Assembly (NCBI RefSeq): GCF_003047265.1
Contig: NZ_PZYY01000001.1
Location: forward strand, 620,001 to 684,000
DNA: 64,000 bases
Direction: 5' to 3'
DNA from: Nocardioides terrigena
Lineage (GTDB): Bacteria > Actinomycetota > Actinomycetes > Propionibacteriales > Nocardioidaceae
Shown here: positions 49,668-57,994 of the stretch, in pieces
How positions within the stretch are numbered: position 1 is the stretch's first letter
How the letters are laid out: the number at the start of each line of letters is the position of its first letter
Notes under the pieces: model-generated
Seen by the model: only the letters and a program-made list of their open reading frames with translations
The model's database searches: none
What the model was told of the DNA's origin: nothing
Translations under genes and position numbers: made by a program

Positions 49668-52385
49668 TCAGCGCTCCCAGGGAGCCTTGACGGGGAAGTA
49701 CTCGCCGAGGAACTCCGACAGCATCGCGTCCACGGCGTCGGCGTCGACGGCGTACTCGTGGTGGTCGCCGATGCAGAAGAAGTCCCGGTCGCGGGCGCGG
49801 AGCTGACGCAGCTGCCGCTCGATCCGCGCGTTGCTGAGGTCGACGAACGCGTGCTCGGCCGCGGCGACGTACGACGTGCCGGTCACCAGCCCGTAGTGCT
49901 GGGCCAGCGAGGAGAGCATCGAGACGTCGGTGTCGGCGCGGAACGGCGAGTGCGCGGTGCGCCCCACGGCCTCGGCGAAGCGGGCCTCGACCTCGGCCAG
50001 CACCGACACCCGGTGGGGGTGGGGCGAGTGGGCCATCACCTGGGTGATCGCGACGCCGAAGGCCTCCTCGATGAGCCCCCGGTTGGTCCCCGCGGCGTGC
50101 AGGAACGGCTTGTCGGCCGTGCCCGGCAGCCCGACCACCCCGTCGCCGACGAACGCCGCGACGTCGCCGCCGGGGCTGAAGAACAGCTCGGGCCGGGTCG
50201 CGCGGCCGAGGAAGACGTCGTCGTTGAGGTAGACGAAGTGCTCGGCCAGCCCGGGCACCCGGTGCAGCGCGGTCTCGATGGCCTGCGAGTTGAAGGTCGG
50301 CAACGCGTCGGGCGGCAGGATCTCGCGGTGGTCGACGACGCGCACCTGCGGGTGATCGACGAGCCACGCCGGGCGCTGGCCGGCGGTGACGAGGTGGATG
50401 GTGCGCACCCACGGGGCGAAGAGGTGCACCGACCGCATCGAGTGCAGCAGCTCGTCGCGGCTGCGGAAGCGGGCCTGTCCGCCCGCCTCCGGGCGGAGGT
50501 CGTCGCCGCCGCGGGCCTGTCGCGCCGCATTCCACTCCGGGTCGTCGCCATCCACCCACGTGTAGACGACGTCGATCGGGAACGTCGCGTCGTACACGGT
50601 CGGCAGCGCCATCAGGGGCAGCGTCGGCACCCGGATGCCGGCGACCTCGACGGTCGCGGTCGCGGCACCGGCGGGCACCTCGGGCGTCCACCGGTTGGGG
50701 CGGGGCGCGACGAGGGTGCCGTCGGGGAGCCGGTCCCAGAACTCGATCTCGACGCCGGCGTCGTCGGCGAGGTGGGTACGCCGCCCGTGCGCGCGCGGCC
50801 ACGGCTCGAGGACCAGCCGGTTGGGGGCGGCGTTGCCCAGCGCGTCGACCAGCTCGCCGACCTGGAGGCGGCGCTCGGGCCAGCCCCGGTCGCCGGGGTC
50901 GCGGAGCGCGAGGTGCGCGGGCGCCGTACGCAGGTGGTCGAGCAGGGCACGCCGCTGCGCGGTCGGTACGACGACCACGGGCGCCGGTCCGTCGTGTGCG
51001 GGGATGACGAACCATCCGCGCTCCGAGGACCCGGCGCTCTGCTCGGCGGCGGCCACGACCAGCCGCAGCGCCTCGGCCCGGGCCTCGACGGGGGTGACGA
51101 GCGGGATGTCGACGGGCATCCCCTCCCGGGTGAACGGGGTAGTTGGGGTAGTCCGTGACGAACGGACCCCGGATAGCGGCGTGTCGGGGGTCCGATCGTC
51201 ACGGACTACCCCGGAAGGAGCGCCGACGCGGGCGAAGACCGCCTCCCAGCGGGCGGCGATCACGTCGGCGTCGTACTGCCGCGATGCTTCGAACGCGCCC
51301 GCGCCGAGGCGGGCGAGCAGGGCGTCGTCGGAGGTGACGCGACGCAGCGCGGCGGCGAGCCCGGCCTTGGCCCCGGCCCCGACGAGCAGCCCGGAGACCT
51401 CGTCCTCGACGAGCTCGCGCGGTCCGGACGGGCAGTCGTAGGTCACGACCGGCACCCCGGCCGACATCGCCTCCTGGGCGACGAGCGGGAAGCCCTCGGT
51501 CCTCGACGACATCGCGCACACGGAGGCGCGGGCCCACTCGGGCGCCATGTCGGGCACGGCACCGGGCAGCTCCACCCGATCGGCGAGGCCGGCCTTGGCC
51601 GCGTGGGCGAGGAGCTCCTCGCGCAGCGGACCGTCGCCGAGGATGCGCAGCCGCCAGCCGGTGGCCTCGTCCGCGACCTGCTCGAAGGCACGGAGGAGGT
51701 GGATGAACTGCTTCTCCGGGACGATCCGCCCGGCGCTCACGATGGTGCGCGAGTCCAGCGGCGACCGCGGCTGCGCGGCGATGGGCAGCGGGTTGGGCAT
51801 CACCAGCAGCTCCGGCGCCGTGGCTCCGAGCTCGGCACCCAGCCAGGACGCCGCCGACTCCGTCAGCAGCGCCACGGCGGCCGCCCGGGGTGCGAAGGCG
51901 AGCAGCGGCTCCATCCCGCCGACCCGGTCGGCGGACGAGCGGTGCTCCTGGTGGACGACCGCGACCTCGCGGCCGACGAGCATGATCGCGGCGGCCATCA
52001 GGGCGGGTGTGACGGTGACCAGGACGTCGACGTCGAGGTCGGGCAGCGCGGCCTCGAGCCCGACGTCGGTGAGCGCGGAGAACTGGGCGTCCCACCGCTT
52101 CGGGACGAGCCGCGACGGGGCGCGGTGGCGTGGGTCGTCCCCCCGGACGTCGACGAGGTGCTCGACGGTGACCGTGGGGTCGATCGCGTAGTGGGGTGAG
52201 TCCGCCGACCGGGTCACCGACAGCATCCGGACGTCGAGGTTGCCGCGCCGGGCGAGCGCGTTGGCCTGGGTGATCGCGGAGCGGGAGGTGCCGCCCATCC
52301 CGTCGAGGTTGAAGACGAGGAACGCGACCCGGAGTCGGTCGGACCGACGCGGGCCGGAGCGGCTCAGGCGGGGCGCGATCTTCAC
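49668..52385 (-). CDS. Glycosyltransferase family 4 - Stealth phosphotransferase fusion
   Basis: 905 residues in one frame. Residues 18-395 are a GT-B glycosyltransferase: VFNLDGMGGTSRS, VSAGRIVPEKQF, LGDGPLREEL and SRTEGFPLVAQEAMSAG. Residues about 423-905 form a Stealth protein: CR1 PIDVVYTWVDGDDPEW (near 600), CR2 FRSRDELLHSMRSVHLFAPW, CR3 SPHPHRVSVLAE, CR4 FFCIGDH. Stealth proteins transfer hexose-1-phosphate to make phosphoglycans. The linker is encoded by a palindromic repeat, and ATG 51119 (GGGAGGGG before it) could start a separate 483-residue Stealth protein. GTG start; TAGGGT 6 nt upstream (52392-52397). Confidence 0.85.
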   Translation of the reverse strand: MKIAPRLSRSGPRRSDRLRVAFLVFNLDGMGGTSRSAITQANALARRGNLDVRMLSVTRSADSPHYAIDPTVTVEHLVDVRGDDPRHRAPSRLVPKRWDAQFSALTDVGLEAALPDLDVDVLVTVTPALMAAAIMLVGREVAVVHQEHRSSADRVGGMEPLLAFAPRAAAVALLTESAASWLGAELGATAPELLVMPNPLPIAAQPRSPLDSRTIVSAGRIVPEKQFIHLLRAFEQVADEATGWRLRILGDGPLREELLAHAAKAGLADRVELPGAVPDMAPEWARASVCAMSSRTEGFPLVAQEAMSAGVPVVTYDCPSGPRELVEDEVSGLLVGAGAKAGLAAALRRVTSDDALLARLGAGAFEASRQYDADVIAARWEAVFARVGAPSGVVRDDRTPDTPLSGVRSSRTTPTTPFTREGMPVDIPLVTPVEARAEALRLVVAAAEQSAGSSERGWFVIPAHDGPAPVVVVPTAQRRALLDHLRTAPAHLALRDPGDRGWPERRLQVGELVDALGNAAPNRLVLEPWPRAHGRRTHLADDAGVEIEFWDRLPDGTLVAPRPNRWTPEVPAGAATATVEVAGIRVPTLPLMALPTVYDATFPIDVVYTWVDGDDPEWNAARQARGGDDLRPEAGGQARFRSRDELLHSMRSVHLFAPWVRTIHLVTAGQRPAWLVDHPQVRVVDHREILPPDALPTFNSQAIETALHRVPGLAEHFVYLNDDVFLGRATRPELFFSPGGDVAAFVGDGVVGLPGTADKPFLHAAGTNRGLIEEAFGVAITQVMAHSPHPHRVSVLAEVEARFAEAVGRTAHSPFRADTDVSMLSSLAQHYGLVTGTSYVAAAEHAFVDLSNARIERQLRQLRARDRDFFCIGDHHEYAVDADAVDAMLSEFLGEYFPVKAPWER
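51145..51212. repeat. Palindromic repeat, family A, copy 2, inside a coding region
   Basis: Arms 51145-51170 and 51187-51212 (26 bp, one mismatch) around a 16-nt spacer. The left arm is identical to 15579-15604. Read on the minus strand it encodes the linker around VVRDDRTPDTPLSGVRSSRT in the glycosyltransferase-Stealth frame. Confidence 0.9.
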
Positions 52386-52410
52386 GCCGCCACCCTAGGG
52401 CGTGCGGGCC

Positions 52411-53019
52411 TCAGAGCCCGGTGATGCCCTCACCGGTGCCGCCGGCCTGCTCGTCGAAGTTCTCGTGCTCGAGCAGGTGCAGGACGGGTACGCCGAGCTT
52501 GCGGCGGGCCCGCGAGGTCCAGTCGACGTGGAAGAACTCGGCCACGACGTGCGGACGGGTCAGGATGATCGCCTCACGGGCACCCACCTCGGTGACCTTG
52601 TCCGTCAGGGCGTCGACGGGCGGCTGCCCGGTGACGGCGCCCCGGGCCGTGGCGCCGGCCGCCGTGAGGGCGGACAGCGTGGTGGCGAGGTCGTGGTCGG
52701 AGCGGGTGCGGCACTCCTCACGGACCGCGGCGAGCTCCTCCTCGGTCATCGCCAGCGCGGGCGACGACATGACGTCACCGGCGCCGAGCATGCCGACCGA
52801 CGCCTCGACGCGGGCCGCGGCGTCCTCGAGGGGGACCAGCACGTGGTAGACGACCTGGTCGGCGATCTCGTTGTGCAGCGAGCGGACCTGCTCGGCGTCC
52901 TGCCGGCTCAGGGCCTGCTCCACGAGCAGCACCACGTCGTAGGTGCCCTGCCCGTCGTTGATGTCCCCGTCGGCACCGCTGGTGCCGTCGAGGGGCTCGT
53001 TGCTGTTGGTCTCACTCAT
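52411..53019 (-). CDS. UspA-like conserved hypothetical protein
   Basis: 202 residues. The start is polar; the middle has YDVVLLVEQALSRQDAEQV and an alpha/beta C-terminal part, REAIILTRPHVVAEFFHVDW followed by ARRKLGVPVLHLLEH, similar to the ends of universal-stress-type proteins in actinobacteria. The ATP-binding G-2x-G-9x-G motif is not evident. GGAGG precedes ATG 53019; the start overlaps the end of ligC by 8 bp, so they are co-transcribed. Confidence 0.6.
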   Translation of the reverse strand: MSETNSNEPLDGTSGADGDINDGQGTYDVVLLVEQALSRQDAEQVRSLHNEIADQVVYHVLVPLEDAAARVEASVGMLGAGDVMSSPALAMTEEELAAVREECRTRSDHDLATTLSALTAAGATARGAVTGQPPVDALTDKVTEVGAREAIILTRPHVVAEFFHVDWTSRARRKLGVPVLHLLEHENFDEQAGGTGEGITGL

Positions 53020-54112
53020 GGTGATCGCCTCCACTCAAAATTCTAGCCAGGTCATAGCTCACCGGCTCCTCCAGCTGGTCGTAGCCGCAGGACTCCGGGT
53101 CACGGTCCGGTCGCCACCGCTTGAACTGCGCAGTGTGCCGGAAACGGCGGCCCTCCATGTGGTCGTACTTCACCTCGAGCACCCGCTCGGGTCGCAGCGG
53201 GGTGAACCCGAGGTCCTTGCCGGCGCTCCAGCGGCTCTGGGTGCCGGGGATCCGGTCTGGGTTGGCGGTGAGGAACTCGTTCCACTTGCCCCACGGGTGC
53301 TCCTCGATCGGGCACACGAGCGGCTGCAGCTCCTCGATCAGCTCGGCGCGGCGCGCGGCGGTGAAGGACGCGCTGACGCCGATGTGCTGCAGCTCGCCGT
53401 CGGCGTACAGGCCGAGCAGCAGGCTGCCGAGCAGCGGCGCCTCCGGGGTCGACGTCTTGTGCTCGCGGTAGCCCGCGACCACGACGTCGGCCGTGCGCTC
53501 GTGCTTGACCTTCATCATGGTGCGACCGTTCTGGACGTACGGCGCGTCGAGCGGCTTGGCGATCACCCCGTCGAGCCCGGCGCCCTCGAACTCCTCGAAC
53601 CACTGCCCGGCCTCGACCGGGTCGGTGGTGGTGCGGGTCAGGAAGCACGGGCCGCCGTCGAGATGGGCGAGCGCCTGCTCGAGGGCGGCGCGGCGCTCGG
53701 CGAGCGGCCGGTCGACGTACGACGTGTCGCCCAGCGCGAGCAGGTCGAAGGCCACGAACCCGGCGGGTGTCTTCTCGCTGAGCATGTCGACGCGCGACTT
53801 GGCCGGGTGGATGCGCTCCTGGAGGACCTCGAACTCCAGCCGCTCGCCGACGGCCACGAACAGCTCTCCGTCGAGCACGATCCGCTCCGGGAGCTGCTCC
53901 TTGATGGCGGCGACCAGCTCGGGGAAGTAGCGGGTGAGGGGCTTGGTGTTGCGGCTGGTGAGCTCGACCTCGTCGCCGTCGCGGAACACGATGCAGCGGA
54001 AGCCGTCCCACTTGGGCTCGAAGCTGAGGCCCCCGTGCCTGGCCGGGTCGGGGATCCCCTTGACCGCCTTGGCGAGCATCGGCTGGACGGGTGGCATCAC
54101 GGGCAGGTCCAC
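53012..54112 (-). CDS. ligC: ATP-dependent DNA ligase LigC
   Basis: 366 residues, the size of LigC (not LigD). Adenylation motif EPKWDGFR with nucleophile Lys34, motif III DGELFVAV, motif IIIa AFDLLALG, motif IV GLDGVIAK and motif V MMKVKHER; then an OB-fold domain. LigC seals nicks in excision-type repair with Prim-PolC, whose likely gene is at 46998. GTG 54112 is used; ATG 54097 is an alternative. Ends inside the next gene. Confidence 0.92.
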   Translation of the reverse strand: MDLPVMPPVQPMLAKAVKGIPDPARHGGLSFEPKWDGFRCIVFRDGDEVELTSRNTKPLTRYFPELVAAIKEQLPERIVLDGELFVAVGERLEFEVLQERIHPAKSRVDMLSEKTPAGFVAFDLLALGDTSYVDRPLAERRAALEQALAHLDGGPCFLTRTTTDPVEAGQWFEEFEGAGLDGVIAKPLDAPYVQNGRTMMKVKHERTADVVVAGYREHKTSTPEAPLLGSLLLGLYADGELQHIGVSASFTAARRAELIEELQPLVCPIEEHPWGKWNEFLTANPDRIPGTQSRWSAGKDLGFTPLRPERVLEVKYDHMEGRRFRHTAQFKRWRPDRDPESCGYDQLEEPVSYDLARILSGGDHHE

Positions 54113-54121
54113 GCCGCGACC

Positions 54122-54820
54122 CTAGTCCTCGCCACGGAGGGTGAACGACCGCAACCGGTCGCCGGCGAACCACACCCCGCCGACGGTCACGACCAGGCTG
54201 GCGGCGATCGCCCACGGGAGGTTGGTGGGGTCGGGCAGCTCGGTGGAGATCTCGTGCCCGATCCGCAGCCCCCACTGGGCGACGCTCAGCCACGCGACGC
54301 CGCTGAGGAGGTTGCCGAGCAGTCCCTCCCAGATGAGCACGAAGAGCAGCGAGACGATCACCGCGTGCCGGGTGACGGCGGAGACGGCGAGGAAGAGTGC
54401 GGAGTACGTCGTGCCGGCGACGACCGCCGCGAGCCCGGCGGCGAGCGCGCGGTCACCGCCGCCCGCGACGAGGGCCGAGACGTAGAGGGGGAGCGCTCCA
54501 GCAAGCATGGTCGCGGCCCAGGCGACGACCCACTTGCTGAGCGCCACCGAGTGCCTGCTGACCGGCTTGGAGAGCAGGTAGACGATCGACCCGTCGTCCA
54601 CCTCCGGCCCCAGGACCGACGAGGCAGCGAGCACGGCCACGAGCGGCAGCACGACCGGGTAGCCCAGGCCCGGCAGCAGCGGCCACGCTGCCTCGGCGTC
54701 GGTGAGCGCGGCGACGGTGACCGTCAGGGCGATGAGCAGCACGGGGAACGCCAGCAGCAGCCAGAACCGGCGCCGACCGAGCAGCGCCTGTGCGGCCAGC
54801 TTGATGATCGTGGAGTTCAT
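54122..54820 (-). CDS. ABC-2 type transporter permease
   Basis: 232 residues with about six membrane segments. LGPEVDDGSIVYLLSKPVSR is typical of ABC-2/CcmB-like permeases, where substrate export or membrane modification is coupled to an ATPase encoded next door. It is the last gene of a four-gene operon, 7 bp after the ATPase at 54828. Substrate unknown. Confidence 0.88.
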   Translation of the reverse strand: MNSTIIKLAAQALLGRRRFWLLLAFPVLLIALTVTVAALTDAEAAWPLLPGLGYPVVLPLVAVLAASSVLGPEVDDGSIVYLLSKPVSRHSVALSKWVVAWAATMLAGALPLYVSALVAGGGDRALAAGLAAVVAGTTYSALFLAVSAVTRHAVIVSLLFVLIWEGLLGNLLSGVAWLSVAQWGLRIGHEISTELPDPTNLPWAIAASLVVTVGGVWFAGDRLRSFTLRGED

Positions 54821-54827
54821 CGGGTCC

Positions 54828-55754
54828 TCACCTCGCCACCAGGTAGGCGAAGACGCTCTCCAGCGACTCGTCGCTGGGGGAGAGGTCGTAGAGGCTGAGG
54901 TCGGCCGTCCGCGCCCACCGGGGGAGCCCGACGGCGAAGCTGCCGAGGTCGTCGACCTGGACGTCGAGGCCGCCGTCTGGTCGCAGGCGTACGGCGCGCA
55001 CGGACGGCTGGGCGATCAGCAGGGCGGCGAGCGCCCGGTCGTCGCTGGAGGTGATGGCGTACTTGACCGGCCGATCGGTCATCAGCCGCCGGATCGCCCC
55101 GAAGTCGCCGGAGGCGGCGTGCCGCCCGGAGACGACCACCTCGATGTGGCGGGCGAGGCGCTCGACCTCCTCGAGGATGTGCGAGCTGAAGAGCACCGTG
55201 CGGCCCTCGTCTCCGAGGCGTCGGAGCAGGTCCATGAGGTGCATCCGCTGGCGTGGGTCGACCCCGTTGAAGGGCTCGTCGAGCATCAGCACCGCCGGGT
55301 CGTGGACCAGTGCGGCGGCGATCTTGATCCGCTGCCGCATGCCCTTGGAGTAGGTGTCCATGCGGCGACCGGCGGGCTCGACCATGTCGACGACCCCGAG
55401 GATCCGCTCGGTGGCGGCGGACGCGTCGGGCAGCCGGTGCAGGTCGGCGTTGGCCCGCACGAACTGGCGCCCGGTGAGGTAGCCGAAGCTCAGCTCGCGC
55501 TCGGGGACCAGGCCGATCCGGCGGTAGGCCTCGGTGTGTCGCCACACGGGCTCGCCGTCGAGGGTGACGGTGCCGGCCGACGGGGCCAGGAAGCCGGTCA
55601 TCATCGCCATCAGGGTCGTCTTGCCGGCGCCGTTGGGGCCGAGCAGCCCGGTCACGCCGGGGCCGATGGTGAGCGAGACGTCGTTGACGGCGACGACGTT
55701 GCCGAACCAGCGCGAGACCGACTCGAGCACCAGCGTGCTCTCCGGGCCGCTCAC
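54828..55754 (-). CDS. ABC transporter ATP-binding protein
   Basis: 308 residues. Walker A GPNGAGKT (near 41), Q-loop region GLVPERE, signature TYSKGMRQR, Walker B VLMLDEPFNGVDP and H-loop SSHIL. A C-terminal extension of about 90 residues is usual in drug/lipid exporters of this class. GTG 55754 overlaps the stop of the upstream permease. Pairs with the permease at 54122. Confidence 0.93.
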   Translation of the reverse strand: MSGPESTLVLESVSRWFGNVVAVNDVSLTIGPGVTGLLGPNGAGKTTLMAMMTGFLAPSAGTVTLDGEPVWRHTEAYRRIGLVPERELSFGYLTGRQFVRANADLHRLPDASAATERILGVVDMVEPAGRRMDTYSKGMRQRIKIAAALVHDPAVLMLDEPFNGVDPRQRMHLMDLLRRLGDEGRTVLFSSHILEEVERLARHIEVVVSGRHAASGDFGAIRRLMTDRPVKYAITSSDDRALAALLIAQPSVRAVRLRPDGGLDVQVDDLGSFAVGLPRWARTADLSLYDLSPSDESLESVFAYLVAR

Positions 55755-56626
55755 TGGGACCCCACCTTGAGGAAGCGGGCGACGATGGCAGCGAGCCCGA
55801 CCCCCGCGATCAGCACCGCGACGGCCAGGTAGGCCACGACCCACCCGCCCTCGGGCGGCGTGAAGACCTCGACACCCGCGTCCCAGGCGGAGGCGAGGCC
55901 GTTGGTGAGGGACCAGGGGGACGCCAGCCCGGCGGCGACGCCCACCTGCTCGGCGCCCTCCTCGGACGCGATGGCCTGGACCGCGGTGACCACGCCCGGC
56001 ACGACGACGAGCGCCACGATCGAGCCGACCACCGCGAAGCCGCGCCGCAGCGACACCGACGAGATGAAGCCGGTGATCCCGGCCAGCATCGACGACACCA
56101 GCAGCAGCAGCGCGACGGCCTTGAGGAGGTCGGTGGTCTGGTCGCTGACGTCGAGCCCGGCGAGGAGGCCCCCGGCGTACAGGACGAGCACGGGCAGCAC
56201 GGTGAAGACCAGCAGCGCGGTCGTGAGCGACGCCCAGCGGGTGAGTGCGACGACGTACGCCGGGAGTGGCCGCGCGAGGTAGAGCACGATCGAGCGGTAA
56301 CGCAGGTCGCGGGAGAACAAGACCGGCGCCTGGGCGGCGGCGAAGAGGCTGACCAGCAGCTGGGTCTGGTTGGTGTAGCCGGCGTAGGTGAGCGGCAGGT
56401 CCGAGAGGCCGACGAGGGTGACGACGCCGACGACGATGGCGGCCGGCAGCGTGGAGAGCCCCAGAAGCAGGAAGGGCAGGATCTTGGACTTGCCCGACCG
56501 GCCGAGGCCGAAGGCGTGGCGCAGGCCGGTGACGAAGAGGGTGCGGGCGATGGTCGCGACACCGTCGCGGGGGCCGTCGTAGTGGCGATAGCCCAGGTCG
56601 TGGATGACTCCGGCGCGGTCAGCCAC
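55751..56626 (-). CDS. ABC-2 type transporter permease
   Basis: 291 residues, six to seven membrane segments. The N-terminus contains IHDLGYRHYDGPRDG, a motif I recognise from actinobacterial ABC-2 permeases, and FSRDLRYRSIVLYLARPL. GTG 56626 is chosen because GGGAGG lies 8-9 nt before it; the frame also allows GTG 56635. It overlaps the ATPase gene upstream by 8 bp. Confidence 0.87.
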   Translation of the reverse strand: MADRAGVIHDLGYRHYDGPRDGVATIARTLFVTGLRHAFGLGRSGKSKILPFLLLGLSTLPAAIVVGVVTLVGLSDLPLTYAGYTNQTQLLVSLFAAAQAPVLFSRDLRYRSIVLYLARPLPAYVVALTRWASLTTALLVFTVLPVLVLYAGGLLAGLDVSDQTTDLLKAVALLLLVSSMLAGITGFISSVSLRRGFAVVGSIVALVVVPGVVTAVQAIASEEGAEQVGVAAGLASPWSLTNGLASAWDAGVEVFTPPEGGWVVAYLAVAVLIAGVGLAAIVARFLKVGSQ

Positions 56627-57587
56627 GCGGACCACCTCCCGGGATCGGGTCGCCGAGCGGGACGTCGTCGTGGAACACGTCCTCGAGGTGACGCCGGTCG
56701 GGCTGCAGGCGCATCAGCCCCAGCCCCAGGTCGGCGGCGGTGTCGCGGACCAGGTCGTGGACCGAGACCCCGGCGGGTGCCGGCTCGACGGCGATGGCCG
56801 TGCCGCGGGGGCGGCAGGTGAGCCCGGCCGCGGCGAGCGCCTCGCCGAAGCGGTCGCGCTCGGTGGTGCCGCCCACCACCTCGACCAGCAGGCTGCCCGT
56901 CTGCTCCAGGAAGTCGCCGGTCGCACTCGAGCGGAGGAGGTGGCCGGCGTCGAGCACGACGACGTGGTCGCTGACCTGCTCGAGCTCGCCGAGCAGGTGG
57001 GACGTGACCAGGACGGCGATGCCGAAGTCGCTGCCGATGCGGCGGACGAGCCCGAGCATGTCGGTGCGCGCGGCGGGGTCGAGGCCGTTGGTCGGCTCGT
57101 CGAGGAACACCAACCGCGGGTCGTGGACGAGGGCCTGGGCGAGCTTGGCGCGCTGCTTCATGCCGGTGGAGTAGCCCCCCATCGGCCGGTAGCGCTCCTC
57201 GTCGAGGCCGACGTGGCGCAGCACGTCGGCCGACCGCTCCCGCGCCGCGGACGCCCCGAGACCGGACATGCGGGCCATGTGCACGACGAACTCGCTCGCG
57301 CTCACGTCGGGCGGCAGGCAGTCGTGCTCGGGCATGTAGCCCACCAGCCGGCGGATCTCCTGGCCCTCGGTGGCGATGTCGTGGCCCAGCACCCGGGCGC
57401 CGCCGGAGGTCGGCTCGAGGAGGCCCAGCAGGATCTTGATCAGCGTGGACTTGCCGGCCCCGTTGGCACCGACGAGGCCGGTCACCCCGTCGCCGACCTC
57501 GATGTCGAGGTCGGTCAGGGCATGGACCTGCCCGTAGTGCTTGGTGAGCCCGGTGGTCTCGATGACCTGCCCACTGTCCCCCGTCAT
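56619..57587 (-). CDS. ABC transporter ATP-binding protein
   Basis: 322 residues. Walker A GANGAGKST (near 41), YMPEHDCLP in the Q-loop region, signature YSTGMKQR, Walker B LVFLDEPTNGLDP and H-loop TSHLL. First gene of the operon. TAGCGT (57595-57600, minus strand) ends 7 nt before the ATG, suggesting a leaderless transcript. With 55751 it forms the first of two ATPase-permease pairs. Confidence 0.93.
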   Translation of the reverse strand: MTGDSGQVIETTGLTKHYGQVHALTDLDIEVGDGVTGLVGANGAGKSTLIKILLGLLEPTSGGARVLGHDIATEGQEIRRLVGYMPEHDCLPPDVSASEFVVHMARMSGLGASAARERSADVLRHVGLDEERYRPMGGYSTGMKQRAKLAQALVHDPRLVFLDEPTNGLDPAARTDMLGLVRRIGSDFGIAVLVTSHLLGELEQVSDHVVVLDAGHLLRSSATGDFLEQTGSLLVEVVGGTTERDRFGEALAAAGLTCRPRGTAIAVEPAPAGVSVHDLVRDTAADLGLGLMRLQPDRRHLEDVFHDDVPLGDPIPGGGPRG

Positions 57588-57714
57588 GCCCCCGACGCTA
57601 GCGGGGTCCGCCGACACCGCGCATCAGGAATGCCCCTGAGGCGTGTGCGGGTTCTGTGAAGGTCGTCCCGGGTGGACCCCGGACTCTGTGCCATGCGCGG
57701 CCCGTCGGCGCGGC

Positions 57715-57769
57715 GAGTGTGCGTGGAAGCACCGTCCGGGCCCGCGGGTGGTGCTTCCAACGCACACTC
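57715..57769. repeat. Long inverted repeat upstream of tRNA-Gln
   Basis: GAGTGTGCGTGGAAGCACC (57715-57733) pairs with 57750-57769 with one extra base, around a 16-nt loop. It sits in the gap 57588-57840, where I see no gene. Confidence 0.75.
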
Positions 57770-57840
57770 GTGCCGGTCCGCGAACGTGGCGGTGGGCCTG
57801 TGCGGCCCGCGGCCCGCCGGGCTCTAGGCTTTGTCGCCTA

Positions 57841-57919
57841 TCCCCGGTTGGTCTGCCGGCAGGGCCCGCCTGACTTTGAATCAGGACTAGCGACGTAGGT
57901 TCGACTCCTACCCGGGGAG
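57841..57919 (+). tRNA. tRNA-Gln (anticodon TTG)
   Basis: Acceptor TCCCCGG pairs with CCGGGGA (57912-57918), discriminator G. D-stem GGTC/GGCC, anticodon arm CCTGA-CTTTGAA-TCAGG with anticodon TTG, and T-arm GTAGG-TTCGACT-CCTAC. No encoded CCA. The variable region is 9 nt and there are two bases between the D and anticodon stems, slightly long for Gln. A tRNA-Gln upstream of glmU-prs is a layout I recall from other actinobacteria. Confidence 0.85.
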
Positions 57920-57994
57920 CTCGGTCCCCCCCGCTCCTGCCTCCCCGGCGAGCGGTGAGCCAGCCACCTCGACGGCGCGGGAATTGTGGCCTGC

